Below, in pieces: positions 31,627-40,426 of a stretch of DNA of 58,387 nucleotides (its first letter is position 1; every line of letters begins with the position of its first letter). Origin of the DNA: Bacteroidia bacterium. GTDB lineage: Bacteria > Bacteroidota > Bacteroidia > Flavobacteriales > Flavobacteriaceae. Below the pieces are notes generated by a model. That model searched no databases. It saw only the letters and a program-made list of their open reading frames with translations, and was not told the origin of the DNA. The stretch is from positions 1 through 58,387 of the forward strand of contig JAUIIU010000012.1 in NCBI GenBank assembly GCA_030431695.1, read 5' to 3'. The translations under genes and the position numbers were made by a program.

Positions 31627-33120
31627 CTACGCCTTGCTGGTTAGACTCTTGAAAAACACAAAACCAAATCCAACGAACAACATCAGGTGGAATGGGAAAA
31701 GTCCGAAATCACCACCCTGGTCCCCAACGACAAAGGCACTGTACATCCCGAAGCCAAAATAGAGCATCAGCAAGCCTTCGATGATAACATTCGGGCTCAC
31801 CTTCTTTTTCAGGTATTTGTTGCCTTTCCAGCTGTCCTTTAACGAATTTATATTGAATTTTGGTGTTCGGATAAATTCGCTCTTCTTGCCAAAATGTCCT
31901 TCAAGCACTGCGATACTGTTGTGCAGGGAGAATCCCATGGCGATAGAGAAGAAGGTAAAGAACATCCCAATATACCTGAGGAATTGTTTGATGCCGCCTC
32001 CATAGATATTCCTGAAGGTGAACCAGTAACAGAAGAAAAAGATTAGGGTGCTTATCACGAAGAAGCTCATGATGAAGAAATAGATCTTGAGGTGTTCGTA
32101 TTCGTTCTTTATGTACAGCATCGGGATACTGAGGATGGCCACGATCAGAATATTGAGGAACATGGTGCTGTTCAGCAGGTGCATGATACTGTGCACCTTT
32201 GTTTTGAAGGGGATGTTGTTCTTCAGAAGTACACGTTTTGCCATCTTCTGAAAATTCTCGGCACCGCCTTTGTTCCACCTGAACTGCTGCGAACGTGCCG
32301 CGCTGATAACCACCGGAAGTTCGGCAGGAGTTTCGACGCTTTCCAGGTATTTGAATTTCCAGTCCTTCAGTTGGGCGCGATAGCTGAGGTCGAGGTCTTC
32401 GGTAAGGGTGTCGCCTTCCCAGTTTCCGGCATCAAGGATACACTCTCGTCTCCATACCCCGGCGGTTCCGTTGAAATTAATGAAGTGGCCGTGGCTGTTG
32501 CGTCCCACCTGCTCCAGGGTAAAGTGTGCATCAAGAGCGAACGCCTGCACACGAGTAAGGAGGGAATAGTTACGGTTCAGGTGCCCCCAGCGGGTTTGCA
32601 CCACGCCTATATCGGGATCCTTGAAGTAGGGAATAGTATTGAGTAACCAGTTTTTCTTCGGAAGGAAATCCGCATCGAAGATCGCGATAAACTCCCCTTT
32701 GGCTGTTTTCAGTCCTTCTTTAAGGGCTCCCGCCTTAAAACCGACACGATTTTCCCGGGTGACATGTTTGATATCCACCCCGGTCTTTTGAAGCTCCCTG
32801 ATCTGGACCGCCGTGTTATCGAAGGACTCGTCGGTAGAGTCATCCAGAACCTGGATCTCGAGTTTATCCTTGGGGTATTCGATACGAGCGATATTGTCCA
32901 GCAAACGTTCCATCACGTAAAGCTCGTTGTATACCGGCAGTTGAATGGTCACAAAGGGAACCTGGTTGGGATCGGACAGGTCGAACTTTGGGGAGTCGTC
33001 ATCGTTCTTTCGCCTTGCCCTCAGGTAATTGAACAGCAGGTTTAGCTGGGCGATCGCATACATGAATATCAGTATGAGCGCCACAGAATAAATGATCATA
33101 ACCGCTGTTTCCAGTATCAT
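31627..33120 (-). CDS. Membrane GT2 glycosyltransferase, cellulose-synthase-like
   Basis: Processive or semi-processive family-2 glycosyltransferase, 497 residues. One N-terminal membrane helix (about 5-28) is followed by the GT-A domain with D93-D94 (VLDDSTD), the DAD motif at 149-151, TED at 240-242 (catalytic base region) and QQFRW at 278-282, the mark of polysaccharide synthases. At least four C-terminal membrane helices form the channel. No PilZ domain is seen. It starts 4 bp inside the end of the upstream dolichol-phosphate-mannose-synthase-like gene, so the pair probably make one glycan or glycolipid. Product unknown; glucosyl- or mannosyl-transfer are both possible. Confidence 0.87.
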   Translation of the reverse strand: MILETAVMIIYSVALILIFMYAIAQLNLLFNYLRARRKNDDDSPKFDLSDPNQVPFVTIQLPVYNELYVMERLLDNIARIEYPKDKLEIQVLDDSTDESFDNTAVQIRELQKTGVDIKHVTRENRVGFKAGALKEGLKTAKGEFIAIFDADFLPKKNWLLNTIPYFKDPDIGVVQTRWGHLNRNYSLLTRVQAFALDAHFTLEQVGRNSHGHFINFNGTAGVWRRECILDAGNWEGDTLTEDLDLSYRAQLKDWKFKYLESVETPAELPVVISAARSQQFRWNKGGAENFQKMAKRVLLKNNIPFKTKVHSIMHLLNSTMFLNILIVAILSIPMLYIKNEYEHLKIYFFIMSFFVISTLIFFFCYWFTFRNIYGGGIKQFLRYIGMFFTFFSIAMGFSLHNSIAVLEGHFGKKSEFIRTPKFNINSLKDSWKGNKYLKKKVSPNVIIEGLLMLYFGFGMYSAFVVGDQGGDFGLFPFHLMLFVGFGFVFFKSLTSKA

Positions 33121-33812
33121 TTCTTGAAACTGTATTTAAAGATCCAACCCAGGATTTTTACGCCTGCAAAGATAGCACCTTTTACGGTTCCCGAAACTTT
33201 TGAGACACCTATTCGGTTCCTGTATTTCACCGGGACCTCTGTATAAATGTATTTTCGTTTAAGTGCCTTTAACTGCATCTCAACGGTCCAGCCGTAGGTC
33301 TTATCTTCCATCTCCAGGGCAAGTAATTTGTCGTACTTTATAGCTCGAAAGGGCCCGAGATCGGTGAATTTCGAACGAAAGAACAACCGCATGAGAAAGG
33401 TCGCCAGCCAATTCCCGAAGATTTGCGGGGAGGTCATCGAACCTTTTTCGCGTAATGATTTCACCCGCGCCCCGATAACCAGATCCATATCATATTCTAT
33501 GATCGGTGCTACTATTTTGTCCAGTTCCTCGGGGTAGTCGCTGTAGTCGCCATCCAGGAAAACGATGATATCCGGCAACGGTGAAACAGTAGCCACGTAA
33601 TCCATACCCTTGAGGCAGGCGTACCCATAACCTCTGCGGCCTTCGTAGAGAACCGTGGCCCCCGCTTTTTCAGCTTCTATCTCGGTTGGGTCTGTGGACC
33701 CGTTGCTAACAACGATAACTTCCGAAACACTTTTTGGGATATCTCGTATGACCCTACCGATGGAGTCAACTTCGTTGTAGGCGGGGATTATGACCTTGAT
33801 TACAGGAGACAT
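33117..33812 (-). CDS. GT2 glycosyltransferase, polyprenyl-phosphate mannosyltransferase-like
   Basis: A 231-residue cytoplasmic or membrane-associated GT2 enzyme: IIPAYNEVDSIGRV at the N-terminus, VVSNGSTD for the nucleotide sugar, FLDGDYSDYPEEL (DxD region) and a C-terminal hydrophobic stretch (KGAIFAGVKILGWIF). Similar to dolichol-phosphate mannose synthases and bacterial polyprenyl-phosphate sugar transferases. It could charge a lipid carrier used by the overlapping membrane GT2 or by the GT-C enzyme at 25.9 kb. The gene starts 66 bp after the Fe-S membrane protein gene. Confidence 0.87.
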   Translation of the reverse strand: MSPVIKVIIPAYNEVDSIGRVIRDIPKSVSEVIVVSNGSTDPTEIEAEKAGATVLYEGRRGYGYACLKGMDYVATVSPLPDIIVFLDGDYSDYPEELDKIVAPIIEYDMDLVIGARVKSLREKGSMTSPQIFGNWLATFLMRLFFRSKFTDLGPFRAIKYDKLLALEMEDKTYGWTVEMQLKALKRKYIYTEVPVKYRNRIGVSKVSGTVKGAIFAGVKILGWIFKYSFKK

Positions 33813-33878
33813 TTACGGATTTGGGTTTGAATGGACAGCCAAATAAAGGCGAATTAACCGGTTAGGCAAGGTAATAGG

Positions 33879-35474
33879 TCATTTTTTATTAACTAAAGCC
33901 ATAAGGTCCACATCGTTTCCGAGTAGCACCTGGTTGGCATCGATCCGACCGTCAAGAGGTCCGTTTTCAAGTTTTAGAACGCCTCTCGGACAAACAGCCG
34001 AACAAATACCGCAGCCCACGCAACTGGCCCGTACTATGTTCTCCCCTTTCTGCGCATAAGCTCGCACATCAATTCCCATCTCACAATAGGTAGAGCAGTT
34101 GCCACAGGAGATACATTGTCCGCCATTGGTTGTGATTCTGAACCTGGAGAAAAGCCGCTGCTGAATTCCCATGATGGCCGCCATCGGACAGCCAAACCGA
34201 CACCACACCCTGCTTCCAAAGATAGGGTAGAAGCCGGTTCCGATCACCCCACTGAACACCGCCCCGATCAGGAAGCCATACCACTGCCGGAGATTGGACG
34301 CTTCAAATAAGAAGATATTGTCATTACCGCTTCCAAAGTGAATGCCCAGTAAAGCAAGTATGATCACCAGATAAGCGATCGCGCCGAGTTTTGCGTCCTT
34401 TTTCAGGCTATCCCTTTTAAAATACCATATTGCGGCAAAGGGCAATGTCAGGAATACACCGACACCAACCAGGAATATATCACGCGTCAGCCAGTGGGCC
34501 CCGGGATCGTTACCAAGGTAAGTACTAACGAGCGCCGTTGTCATCACCACGGCGAAAACCAGCACACTGTGTACCACCCAGCGTTCCACTTTCCAGGCAA
34601 ACATGCTTTTGTCCGATAATTGCCTGAAGGAATCACCGGCCGTTTCAGCCAGCGCTCCACAGCCACATACCCAGCTGCAATACCAGCGTTTGCCGTATTT
34701 GTAAGTGAGGATAGGTGTGATGATAAAAATACTTGCCACCCCGAAGATCAGCATATAAAGCCCCAGGTTCCCGGATGACAGCAGCCCGTCCAGAGAATAG
34801 CCATCGAAAAGATAATAGTTCAGAGGCCACACACTCTTCAGGTCGTAATAAGGGAGGTTATAGGCCTCACTTTCGTTCAGTCTGGCCATGAATTCGGGGA
34901 TTAGGAAAGCAAAGGCTGTTTGGAAGAACATCACGCTGAATGTCCGAATACGCTCGTAGCGGTTATGTCGGTATTTCCAGATGAATTTTATTCCGAAGGC
35001 AATAATGGCAATAGTGTACAGGGTTCCGTAAACAAACCACTGACTCGCCGGATTCCCACTCAGCAGCAAACTCAGTGGGTCGAACAAGGCAATTACACCC
35101 CTGTTCTCACCACCGGGGTTCAAACCGAGTAGTTCAGCATAAAAATAGAGGATCACATAAAATCCTGTAAGAGAGATGCCCGCTACCCAGGCCCAGAATC
35201 CGCGACCTGAAACCGACTTGAACCAAACCCCGTGATTTTTTATACCCTCAGGTTTGCCTGCATAGGCACCTTTTGCGAAAAGTACGATACCGCCAACGAT
35301 CGATACCAGGGATAGGACTAACCACAATCCCTTATTTGGGAAGCTGGTGTTCAGGGCTGCGAGGACCAGAATAGCCAGTCCTGTCATTCCCCATAGAGTG
35401 GCGATCTTTTGAATGGTGTTGAGTGCTTTTGGAGGTTCCCCGGTAAGACTCATACTACGTTCAATGCGGTCCAT
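33879..35474 (-). CDS. Polytopic membrane protein with two 4Fe-4S clusters (NapH-like)
   Basis: A 531-residue membrane protein with about ten helices and a C-terminal ferredoxin part. Two classical 4Fe-4S motifs are seen, CISCGNCSTYCEMG and CVGCGICSAVCPRG, and two NapH-type cysteine motifs at membrane ends, YCSWVCGCGAL and WCRFGCPMAA. Such proteins pass electrons across or along the membrane, for example from quinol to a soluble partner. It begins 2 bp after the FAD oxidoreductase gene, its likely electron partner. Which electron chain it belongs to is not shown; closeness to the arsenosugar genes may or may not matter. Confidence 0.85.
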   Translation of the reverse strand: MDRIERSMSLTGEPPKALNTIQKIATLWGMTGLAILVLAALNTSFPNKGLWLVLSLVSIVGGIVLFAKGAYAGKPEGIKNHGVWFKSVSGRGFWAWVAGISLTGFYVILYFYAELLGLNPGGENRGVIALFDPLSLLLSGNPASQWFVYGTLYTIAIIAFGIKFIWKYRHNRYERIRTFSVMFFQTAFAFLIPEFMARLNESEAYNLPYYDLKSVWPLNYYLFDGYSLDGLLSSGNLGLYMLIFGVASIFIITPILTYKYGKRWYCSWVCGCGALAETAGDSFRQLSDKSMFAWKVERWVVHSVLVFAVVMTTALVSTYLGNDPGAHWLTRDIFLVGVGVFLTLPFAAIWYFKRDSLKKDAKLGAIAYLVIILALLGIHFGSGNDNIFLFEASNLRQWYGFLIGAVFSGVIGTGFYPIFGSRVWCRFGCPMAAIMGIQQRLFSRFRITTNGGQCISCGNCSTYCEMGIDVRAYAQKGENIVRASCVGCGICSAVCPRGVLKLENGPLDGRIDANQVLLGNDVDLMALVNKK

Positions 35475-35476
35475 AT

Positions 35477-36781
35477 TTACACGTTTACTGTTTGACTATT
35501 ATAAGCTGAAAGGACTTCCGTTTCGAAGGATCTGTAGAATTCCGGATCGAAATTAGCGGCACCGAGATGCTGTATCACGTAATCAGTGCTGCGCTCCTCG
35601 GTAAGCCATTTGTCGAAAATATCGTGTCGCATCCGTATTCCGAAGGTATTGATGCCCAAGAATTTTCCACTGTCCCTGTGAGTCGCGATCGTAATGCATT
35701 TGGTGTCATCTGGATGGATCCAGTGAAAGTGATCTTCATATTCGGGTTTGCGTTGATCGCTGTGAACCCAACCGTAGGTCTGGTATTCGATATCGAAGAA
35801 TTTAGCACTGTTGAACCAATGCCCTGGATTATATTGAATTCGGTTCCCGCAAATGGTCTGTGCAACCACTTCACCCATCATCCTGCCGGTATACCAAACG
35901 GCTTCCACCGGCCTGCGATTCCCGATAGCTTCATGTTGCTCGGCACAATCGCCTATGGCATAAATACCGGGTTTATTGGTTTCCAGGAATCGGTTCACTT
36001 TAATACCACGTCCCAGTTCGATCCCACTGTCTTTGAGGAAATCGATATTCGGTGTAACTCCCGCGGTGAGTCCTACCAGGTCGCAGGGAATTTCTTCGCC
36101 GGTTTCAGCAATGACAACAGCCCTGGCTTTCCCGTTCTCGTCGCTCAGAATCTCTTTCAGGTTAACCCCAAGGTGCAGGTCAATGTGGTGTTTCTTAATA
36201 TGGCGGTTTATCATTTCACTTTCTCCCGAAGGCAAAACACCGTTCCAAAAGCTGGTTTCCCGCACCAGGAAAGTTACCGGGATCCCCCTGCTGTTGAGCA
36301 TTTCAGCAAGTTCAATGCCGATAAGGCCACCGCCAACGATCACTGCACGTTTGCAAACTTTGTTGTTTGGAGCATTTAGTTCGAGTTCCTGAAGGTCATT
36401 GAAGGAATATAAACCCTGAACTCCGTCCAGGTCTTGTCCCGGCCATCCGAATTTATTCGGCTTGGAACCAACGGCGAGAATGAGTTTGTCGTAGGCCATG
36501 GTTTCACCTCCGCTCAATATGAGTTCCCCGGCTTCGGGTTTTACCTGCTGAACAAAAGCCCGTTTCAGTTCGATATTGTTCTTCTTCCAGAACCAGTCCT
36601 CGTAAGGCTTGGTATGCTCATATTTCATATGGCCCATGTAGATATACATTAGCGCGGTTCGGGAGAAGAAGTGATCTGTTTCGGCCGAAATAATGGTAAT
36701 TCGTTTATCACTCTGCTTTCTAATGTGTCGCGCAGCAGTGACTCCCGATATACCGTTTCCAATAATTACAATGTGTTCCAT
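35477..36781 (-). CDS. FAD/NAD-dependent oxidoreductase
   Basis: A 434-residue flavoprotein of the pyridine nucleotide-disulfide oxidoreductase class II, ferredoxin- or rubredoxin-reductase-like. FAD site: VIIGNGISGVTAA at the very start; NAD site: AVIVGGGLIGIEL near residue 150; C-terminal FAD motif GIYAIGDCAEQ. I prefer the ATG at 36781, which puts the first beta strand at the N-terminus; an ATG at 36799 would add six residues. No redox-active CxxC is seen, so electrons probably go straight to a protein partner, most likely the Fe-S protein encoded 2 bp downstream. Confidence 0.87.
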   Translation of the reverse strand: MEHIVIIGNGISGVTAARHIRKQSDKRITIISAETDHFFSRTALMYIYMGHMKYEHTKPYEDWFWKKNNIELKRAFVQQVKPEAGELILSGGETMAYDKLILAVGSKPNKFGWPGQDLDGVQGLYSFNDLQELELNAPNNKVCKRAVIVGGGLIGIELAEMLNSRGIPVTFLVRETSFWNGVLPSGESEMINRHIKKHHIDLHLGVNLKEILSDENGKARAVVIAETGEEIPCDLVGLTAGVTPNIDFLKDSGIELGRGIKVNRFLETNKPGIYAIGDCAEQHEAIGNRRPVEAVWYTGRMMGEVVAQTICGNRIQYNPGHWFNSAKFFDIEYQTYGWVHSDQRKPEYEDHFHWIHPDDTKCITIATHRDSGKFLGINTFGIRMRHDIFDKWLTEERSTDYVIQHLGAANFDPEFYRSFETEVLSAYNSQTVNV

Positions 36782-36932
36782 TGGTTGATGTAATGGCATT
36801 TGAGTCGTATATAAATTTACGGAATTACACGAGATGCTAATTTTGGTCGGATTTATACTTTTTTTATGATTTATTGGTTATGAAATGTAAGTTGTCTCCA
36901 GTAGGTTGCGACCACAGTTGTAAATGATTTAA

Positions 36933-37649
36933 ATGAAAAGAGTTTTTCCGGTTGTCCTTGTCGTTTTTTCCCTGGTATCAACAGGTATTAATGCTCAATC
37001 TAATGTACTTTTCTTTGATGAAGCGGATGCGCTGTTCGGGAAGTATGTGGTTGGTGACAGGGTGGATTACGGCGCCATTCAGAATGATCCAACCTCACTC
37101 AACAGGGTCCTGGACCTTGCGGCCGAAGAGAAGGTCTCTCCTGCAAATAAAGCCGATTACCTGGCTTACTGGATCAATACCTACAATATTTTTGTGATCA
37201 AAGGAGTGATCGATAATTATCCGTTGGCTTCTCCGCTTGATGTTGAAGGATTTTTCAAATCGATGAAGTTCAAAGCAGCCGGGAAAAATATAACACTGGA
37301 TGCCATTGAGAATAATTTATTGCGTCCGGTGATCGATGACGCACGAATCCATTTCGTCCTGGTCTGCGGGGCAAGGGGTTGCCCGCCATTGATCAATAAG
37401 GCTTACCGACCCGAAAATGTGGACCAGTTACTTCAGCAACAAACAAAAAAAGCACTTAATAATCCGCAGTTCATAAAGGTGAGCGGGGGGAAAGTTGAGT
37501 TATCCGAGATCTTTAAATGGTACAAGGAAGATTTCACAAAGAACAGCCGGTCTGAACTTCAATTTATAAATAAATTCAGGAAAGAAAAGATCGATGAGTC
37601 GTATGAAATGTCCTATTATCCATACGACTGGAGACTGAACTCCAAATAA
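36933..37649 (+). CDS. DUF547 domain secreted protein, copy 1
   Basis: A 238-residue exported protein with a signal peptide (1-21, ending INAQ). The DUF547 marks are LAYWINTYNIFVIKGVIDNYP, DDARIHFVLVCGARGCPPL and SEIFKWYKEDF, with conserved Asn, His and Cys that suggest an enzyme (papain-like folds have been proposed). Function unknown. DUF547 genes are common near arsenosugar clusters in flavobacteria as I recall them; a second copy lies 2 kb downstream on the other strand. Transcribed divergently from the FAD oxidoreductase operon. Confidence 0.87.
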   Translation: MKRVFPVVLVVFSLVSTGINAQSNVLFFDEADALFGKYVVGDRVDYGAIQNDPTSLNRVLDLAAEEKVSPANKADYLAYWINTYNIFVIKGVIDNYPLASPLDVEGFFKSMKFKAAGKNITLDAIENNLLRPVIDDARIHFVLVCGARGCPPLINKAYRPENVDQLLQQQTKKALNNPQFIKVSGGKVELSEIFKWYKEDFTKNSRSELQFINKFRKEKIDESYEMSYYPYDWRLNSK

Positions 37650-37661
37650 TGCATCACATAA

Positions 37662-37730
37662 GTCTTCCCGCCTGTCGCGTGTACCCTCAGCATGCGGTGG
37701 GCTGCGGAAGCACGATGGCCTTCCCGCACA
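37662..37730. repeat. GC-rich intergenic island with repeated CTTCCCGC
   Basis: About 67% G+C over 69 bases between the DUF547 and GH113-like genes, far above the surroundings. CTTCCCGC occurs at 37664-37671 and 37720-37727, and GCGGAAG at 37704-37710 can pair with the second copy through one bulge. It may be a small interspersed palindromic element or a remnant of foreign DNA. Confidence 0.4.
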
Positions 37731-37794
37731 ATAGGAAAATTTTAAGAAGTTCCTTCGGAAAATATTAGTATTTTTTCAGGGAAAATCAAACAAC

Positions 37795-38793
37795 TTGAAA
37801 GGACTTCTACTCCTTTTCTCTTTTATCGTTTGCCTGTCGTGCCAGGCTCAGACCAACAAGATCAACGGGGTTAGTTTTGTTGGGTCCAGGGAGCCTGTGG
37901 AGCAGGAACACGTAACACCTGTTGTACATGTACAGGCAAATAACGCGGCGGTGATGCCGTTTGGATTTATCCGAAGTCTTGAGAATCCCGAGATCATTTA
38001 CAATACGGACAGGCAGTGGTTCGGTGAGACCCTGGAAGGTGCCGGGCAGTATATAGATATGCTGCATGCGAACAATATCCGGGTAATGCTGAAACCCCAG
38101 ATTTGGATCTGGCGTGGTGAGTTCACAGGTTATTTGAAAATGAAAACGGAGGAAGACTGGAACGAACTGGAGACGTCCTATAAGAGCTTCATCCTGACCT
38201 ATGCCGAACTAGCCGAGCAATACGAGGTGGATATTTTCTGTATAGGCACAGAACTGGAACAATTCATCGTCCACCGACCCGAATTCTGGAATCAATTGAT
38301 CTCAGAAGTAAAGAAAAGGTACAAAGGGAAGCTAACTTACGCAGCCAACTGGGACGAATACAAACGTGTGCCATTCTGGAGGCAATTGGATTATGTGGGC
38401 GTGGACGCCTATTTCCCGATCTCGGAAAGTGAGACTCCAAGTATTGATGAGGCCCGAAAAGGCTGGAAGCGATGGAAAAATGAACTGGAAGGAGTATCCA
38501 AAACCAATGGACGCCCGATCCTTTTCACGGAGTACGGATACCGAAGTATTGATTTTTCCGGCAAGGAACCCTGGCAGACCAGCCGGGATCATACCGGGGT
38601 GAACCTGGAGGCACAGGCGAATCTGCTTACCGCATTGTATGAGGAGGTTTGGAGTGAACCCTGGTTTGCGGGTGGATATATCTGGAAATGGTTCATCGAT
38701 CATGAGAATGTTGGGGGCTCGGATAACAATCGATTCACGCCACAGAACAAACCTGCAGGGATGGTCGTACAATATTATTATTCGGAAAAGTAA
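37795..38793 (+). CDS. GH113-like glycoside hydrolase lipoprotein
   Basis: A 332-residue TIM-barrel glycosidase. It must start at a TTG (37795), which gives a full signal sequence with lipobox (VCLSC, Cys16); no ATG fits. The barrel has MLKPQIWIWRGEF, CIGTELEQF (likely acid/base Glu), YVGVDAYFPI and FTEYGYRS (likely nucleophile Glu), the pattern of GH113 beta-mannanases and relatives. Substrate could be mannan or another beta-linked glycan. It is convergent with the TIGR04283 gene at a 5-bp distance. No mannan-binding or SusCD genes are nearby. Confidence 0.82.
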   Translation: MKGLLLLFSFIVCLSCQAQTNKINGVSFVGSREPVEQEHVTPVVHVQANNAAVMPFGFIRSLENPEIIYNTDRQWFGETLEGAGQYIDMLHANNIRVMLKPQIWIWRGEFTGYLKMKTEEDWNELETSYKSFILTYAELAEQYEVDIFCIGTELEQFIVHRPEFWNQLISEVKKRYKGKLTYAANWDEYKRVPFWRQLDYVGVDAYFPISESETPSIDEARKGWKRWKNELEGVSKTNGRPILFTEYGYRSIDFSGKEPWQTSRDHTGVNLEAQANLLTALYEEVWSEPWFAGGYIWKWFIDHENVGGSDNNRFTPQNKPAGMVVQYYYSEK

Positions 38794-38798
38794 GGAAA

Positions 38799-39506
38799 TC
38801 AGTTGACGATATGCCTGTGGTAGTAGTTCTTGAGATCATCGGCGGAGGCACCCAGCCATTTCTTCATATGGATCATCGCAAAGTGATATTGTAATTTCAT
38901 TGTGCCATTCTTCTCGTATTTCCTTGCTGAAGTGACCACGTAGTCCTTAATAACGGTAAATCTGTGATTGTCGTAGATCCTGCCTATGAATTCGCAATCT
39001 TCGTATATCTCGAACTCTTCGTCGAAGCCTCCAAGTGACTCAAACAGTTCCCTGGTGATGAAAAGCGACTGATCCCCGCCACGGCATGTACGAATATTGA
39101 AACGGGTAAACCATTGAAACATCTTTAGAACGGGGTGTTTGCTGTCGAATTTCATTCTGAAGCACCCGGCTGGATTGTCTTTTTCAACCTCAAGGAGTAT
39201 GGACTGATCAAATCCTCCTGGCGGGAAAGAATCGGCGTGCAAAAAGTACAGTATTCTTCCTTCAGCTTTTTGGGCTCCCAGGTTCATTTGTCGGGCCCTG
39301 CCTTTTTCTGACGAAATAATATCGCAGGGAAGGATACTGCCGTTATTCATGTGGTTTCGGGCCCGGGTGACCGTTTTGTCGGTGCTGCCCCCATCAACAA
39401 TGATCACTTCCGTTATCTTGCCGGAACTGCTATGCTTGTCCAGGTGGCTCAGCAGCAGCTCAATATTGGCTGCTTCGTTGTAAACAGGGATGATAACACT
39501 GATCAT
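38799..39506 (-). CDS. TIGR04283-type arsenosugar-associated GT2 glycosyltransferase
   Basis: A 235-residue GT2 enzyme: VIIPVYNEAANIELLL, IVDGGSTDKT and the YFLHADSFPPGGFD stretch that marks the TIGR04283 group found with arsenosugar genes. It probably transfers a sugar to an arsenic-containing intermediate or makes its precursor. It lies 21 bp after DUF547 copy 2 and is separated from the main arsenosugar operon by the terminator at 40378, so it belongs to a second transcription unit. Confidence 0.85.
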   Translation of the reverse strand: MISVIIPVYNEAANIELLLSHLDKHSSSGKITEVIIVDGGSTDKTVTRARNHMNNGSILPCDIISSEKGRARQMNLGAQKAEGRILYFLHADSFPPGGFDQSILLEVEKDNPAGCFRMKFDSKHPVLKMFQWFTRFNIRTCRGGDQSLFITRELFESLGGFDEEFEIYEDCEFIGRIYDNHRFTVIKDYVVTSARKYEKNGTMKLQYHFAMIHMKKWLGASADDLKNYYHRHIVN

Positions 39507-39527
39507 TTCTTAAAGATAGGAAAGCTT

Positions 39528-40325
39528 TTACTGTTCGTTCAATTTCCAATTGTAATTTTTATAGGAAATAGACGCCGCCGGGTCGATCTTAATTTCAGTA
39601 TATCTATTGATATAGGCGATAATATCCACCTTTCCATCAACCTCAAAGTCATTCTTATACCATTTGAATATCGATGACAGCTTGGGTTGCTGTGGGTGTA
39701 GTTCGTTCTTTTCTCCGTTTATGAATTCTGAGGTCACCTTTTCCAACTGAGCTTCCATTTTTGATGGGACAAAGGCTTCGTTGAGGAGTTTCGGACAGGA
39801 GATCGAGGCACAATTTATTGCGAAATGTATCCTGGGATCGTTCATTTTCCGAAGGATGCCGTTTTCTATACCTCCCAGGGAAAGATTTTTATTACCTACA
39901 GGAACGATCCCCCGGGTCCAGGGCCCGCTGATGTCCTTGATACTTTCCACCGGGTAGTTATCAAGGATCAGTTGTACAGTATAGGCATTGTAAGTGTTGA
40001 TATAATATGCGAGCAATTCTTCAACCGGCCAGGTTTCTTCGGGATTTGCATTTGAAAGCATTTGAAGATATTGTCTCAATTTTGCCTGGTCATCCCTGAA
40101 TCCGGGATAGTTTACGAGGCCTTCGGCAGAGACGTGCTCTTTCAGTAGTTCGTCCCAAATGGAATGATCTACGATCTCCTGCTTGGCCGAGACGCTCGTG
40201 AGACTTCCTCGCACTTCTTTTGTGGGTTGCCCCTGGCTACTAAGCCCCGCCGCCGAAAAAAGTGAACATTGCTGGAAGCTAATCCCCAGCAAAATTATAA
40301 GAAGGATACGGAAAGTGAATTTCAT
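39528..40325 (-). CDS. DUF547 domain lipoprotein, copy 2
   Basis: A 265-residue lipoprotein starting at the ATG at 40325 (MKFTFRILLIILLGISFQQC), with the lipidated Cys at 20. The same DUF547 marks as in copy 1: LLAYYINTYNAYTVQLILDNYP, DPRIHFAINCASISCPKLL and SSIFKWYKNDF. It sits between the terminator of the arsenosugar operon and the TIGR04283 gene, supporting a link of this family to arsenosugar synthesis or export. Biochemical role unknown. Confidence 0.87.
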   Translation of the reverse strand: MKFTFRILLIILLGISFQQCSLFSAAGLSSQGQPTKEVRGSLTSVSAKQEIVDHSIWDELLKEHVSAEGLVNYPGFRDDQAKLRQYLQMLSNANPEETWPVEELLAYYINTYNAYTVQLILDNYPVESIKDISGPWTRGIVPVGNKNLSLGGIENGILRKMNDPRIHFAINCASISCPKLLNEAFVPSKMEAQLEKVTSEFINGEKNELHPQQPKLSSIFKWYKNDFEVDGKVDIIAYINRYTEIKIDPAASISYKNYNWKLNEQ

Positions 40326-40377
40326 ACTTGAAGATATTAAATTAAGCTGCTTGTATTTACTTCGGAACAAACAAAAA

Positions 40378-40403
40378 GCCTGTTATACAGTCGCATAACA
40401 GGC
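40378..40403 (-). terminator. Intrinsic terminator after arsM
   Basis: GCCTGTTAT and ATAACAGGC form a perfect nine-pair stem with an eight-base loop; on the minus strand it is followed by TTTTTG. It lies 23 bp after the arsM stop codon and separates the arsenosugar operon from the DUF547/TIGR04283 unit. Confidence 0.85.
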
Positions 40404-40426
40404 CTTCAAATTACACGGTTTTCGGT

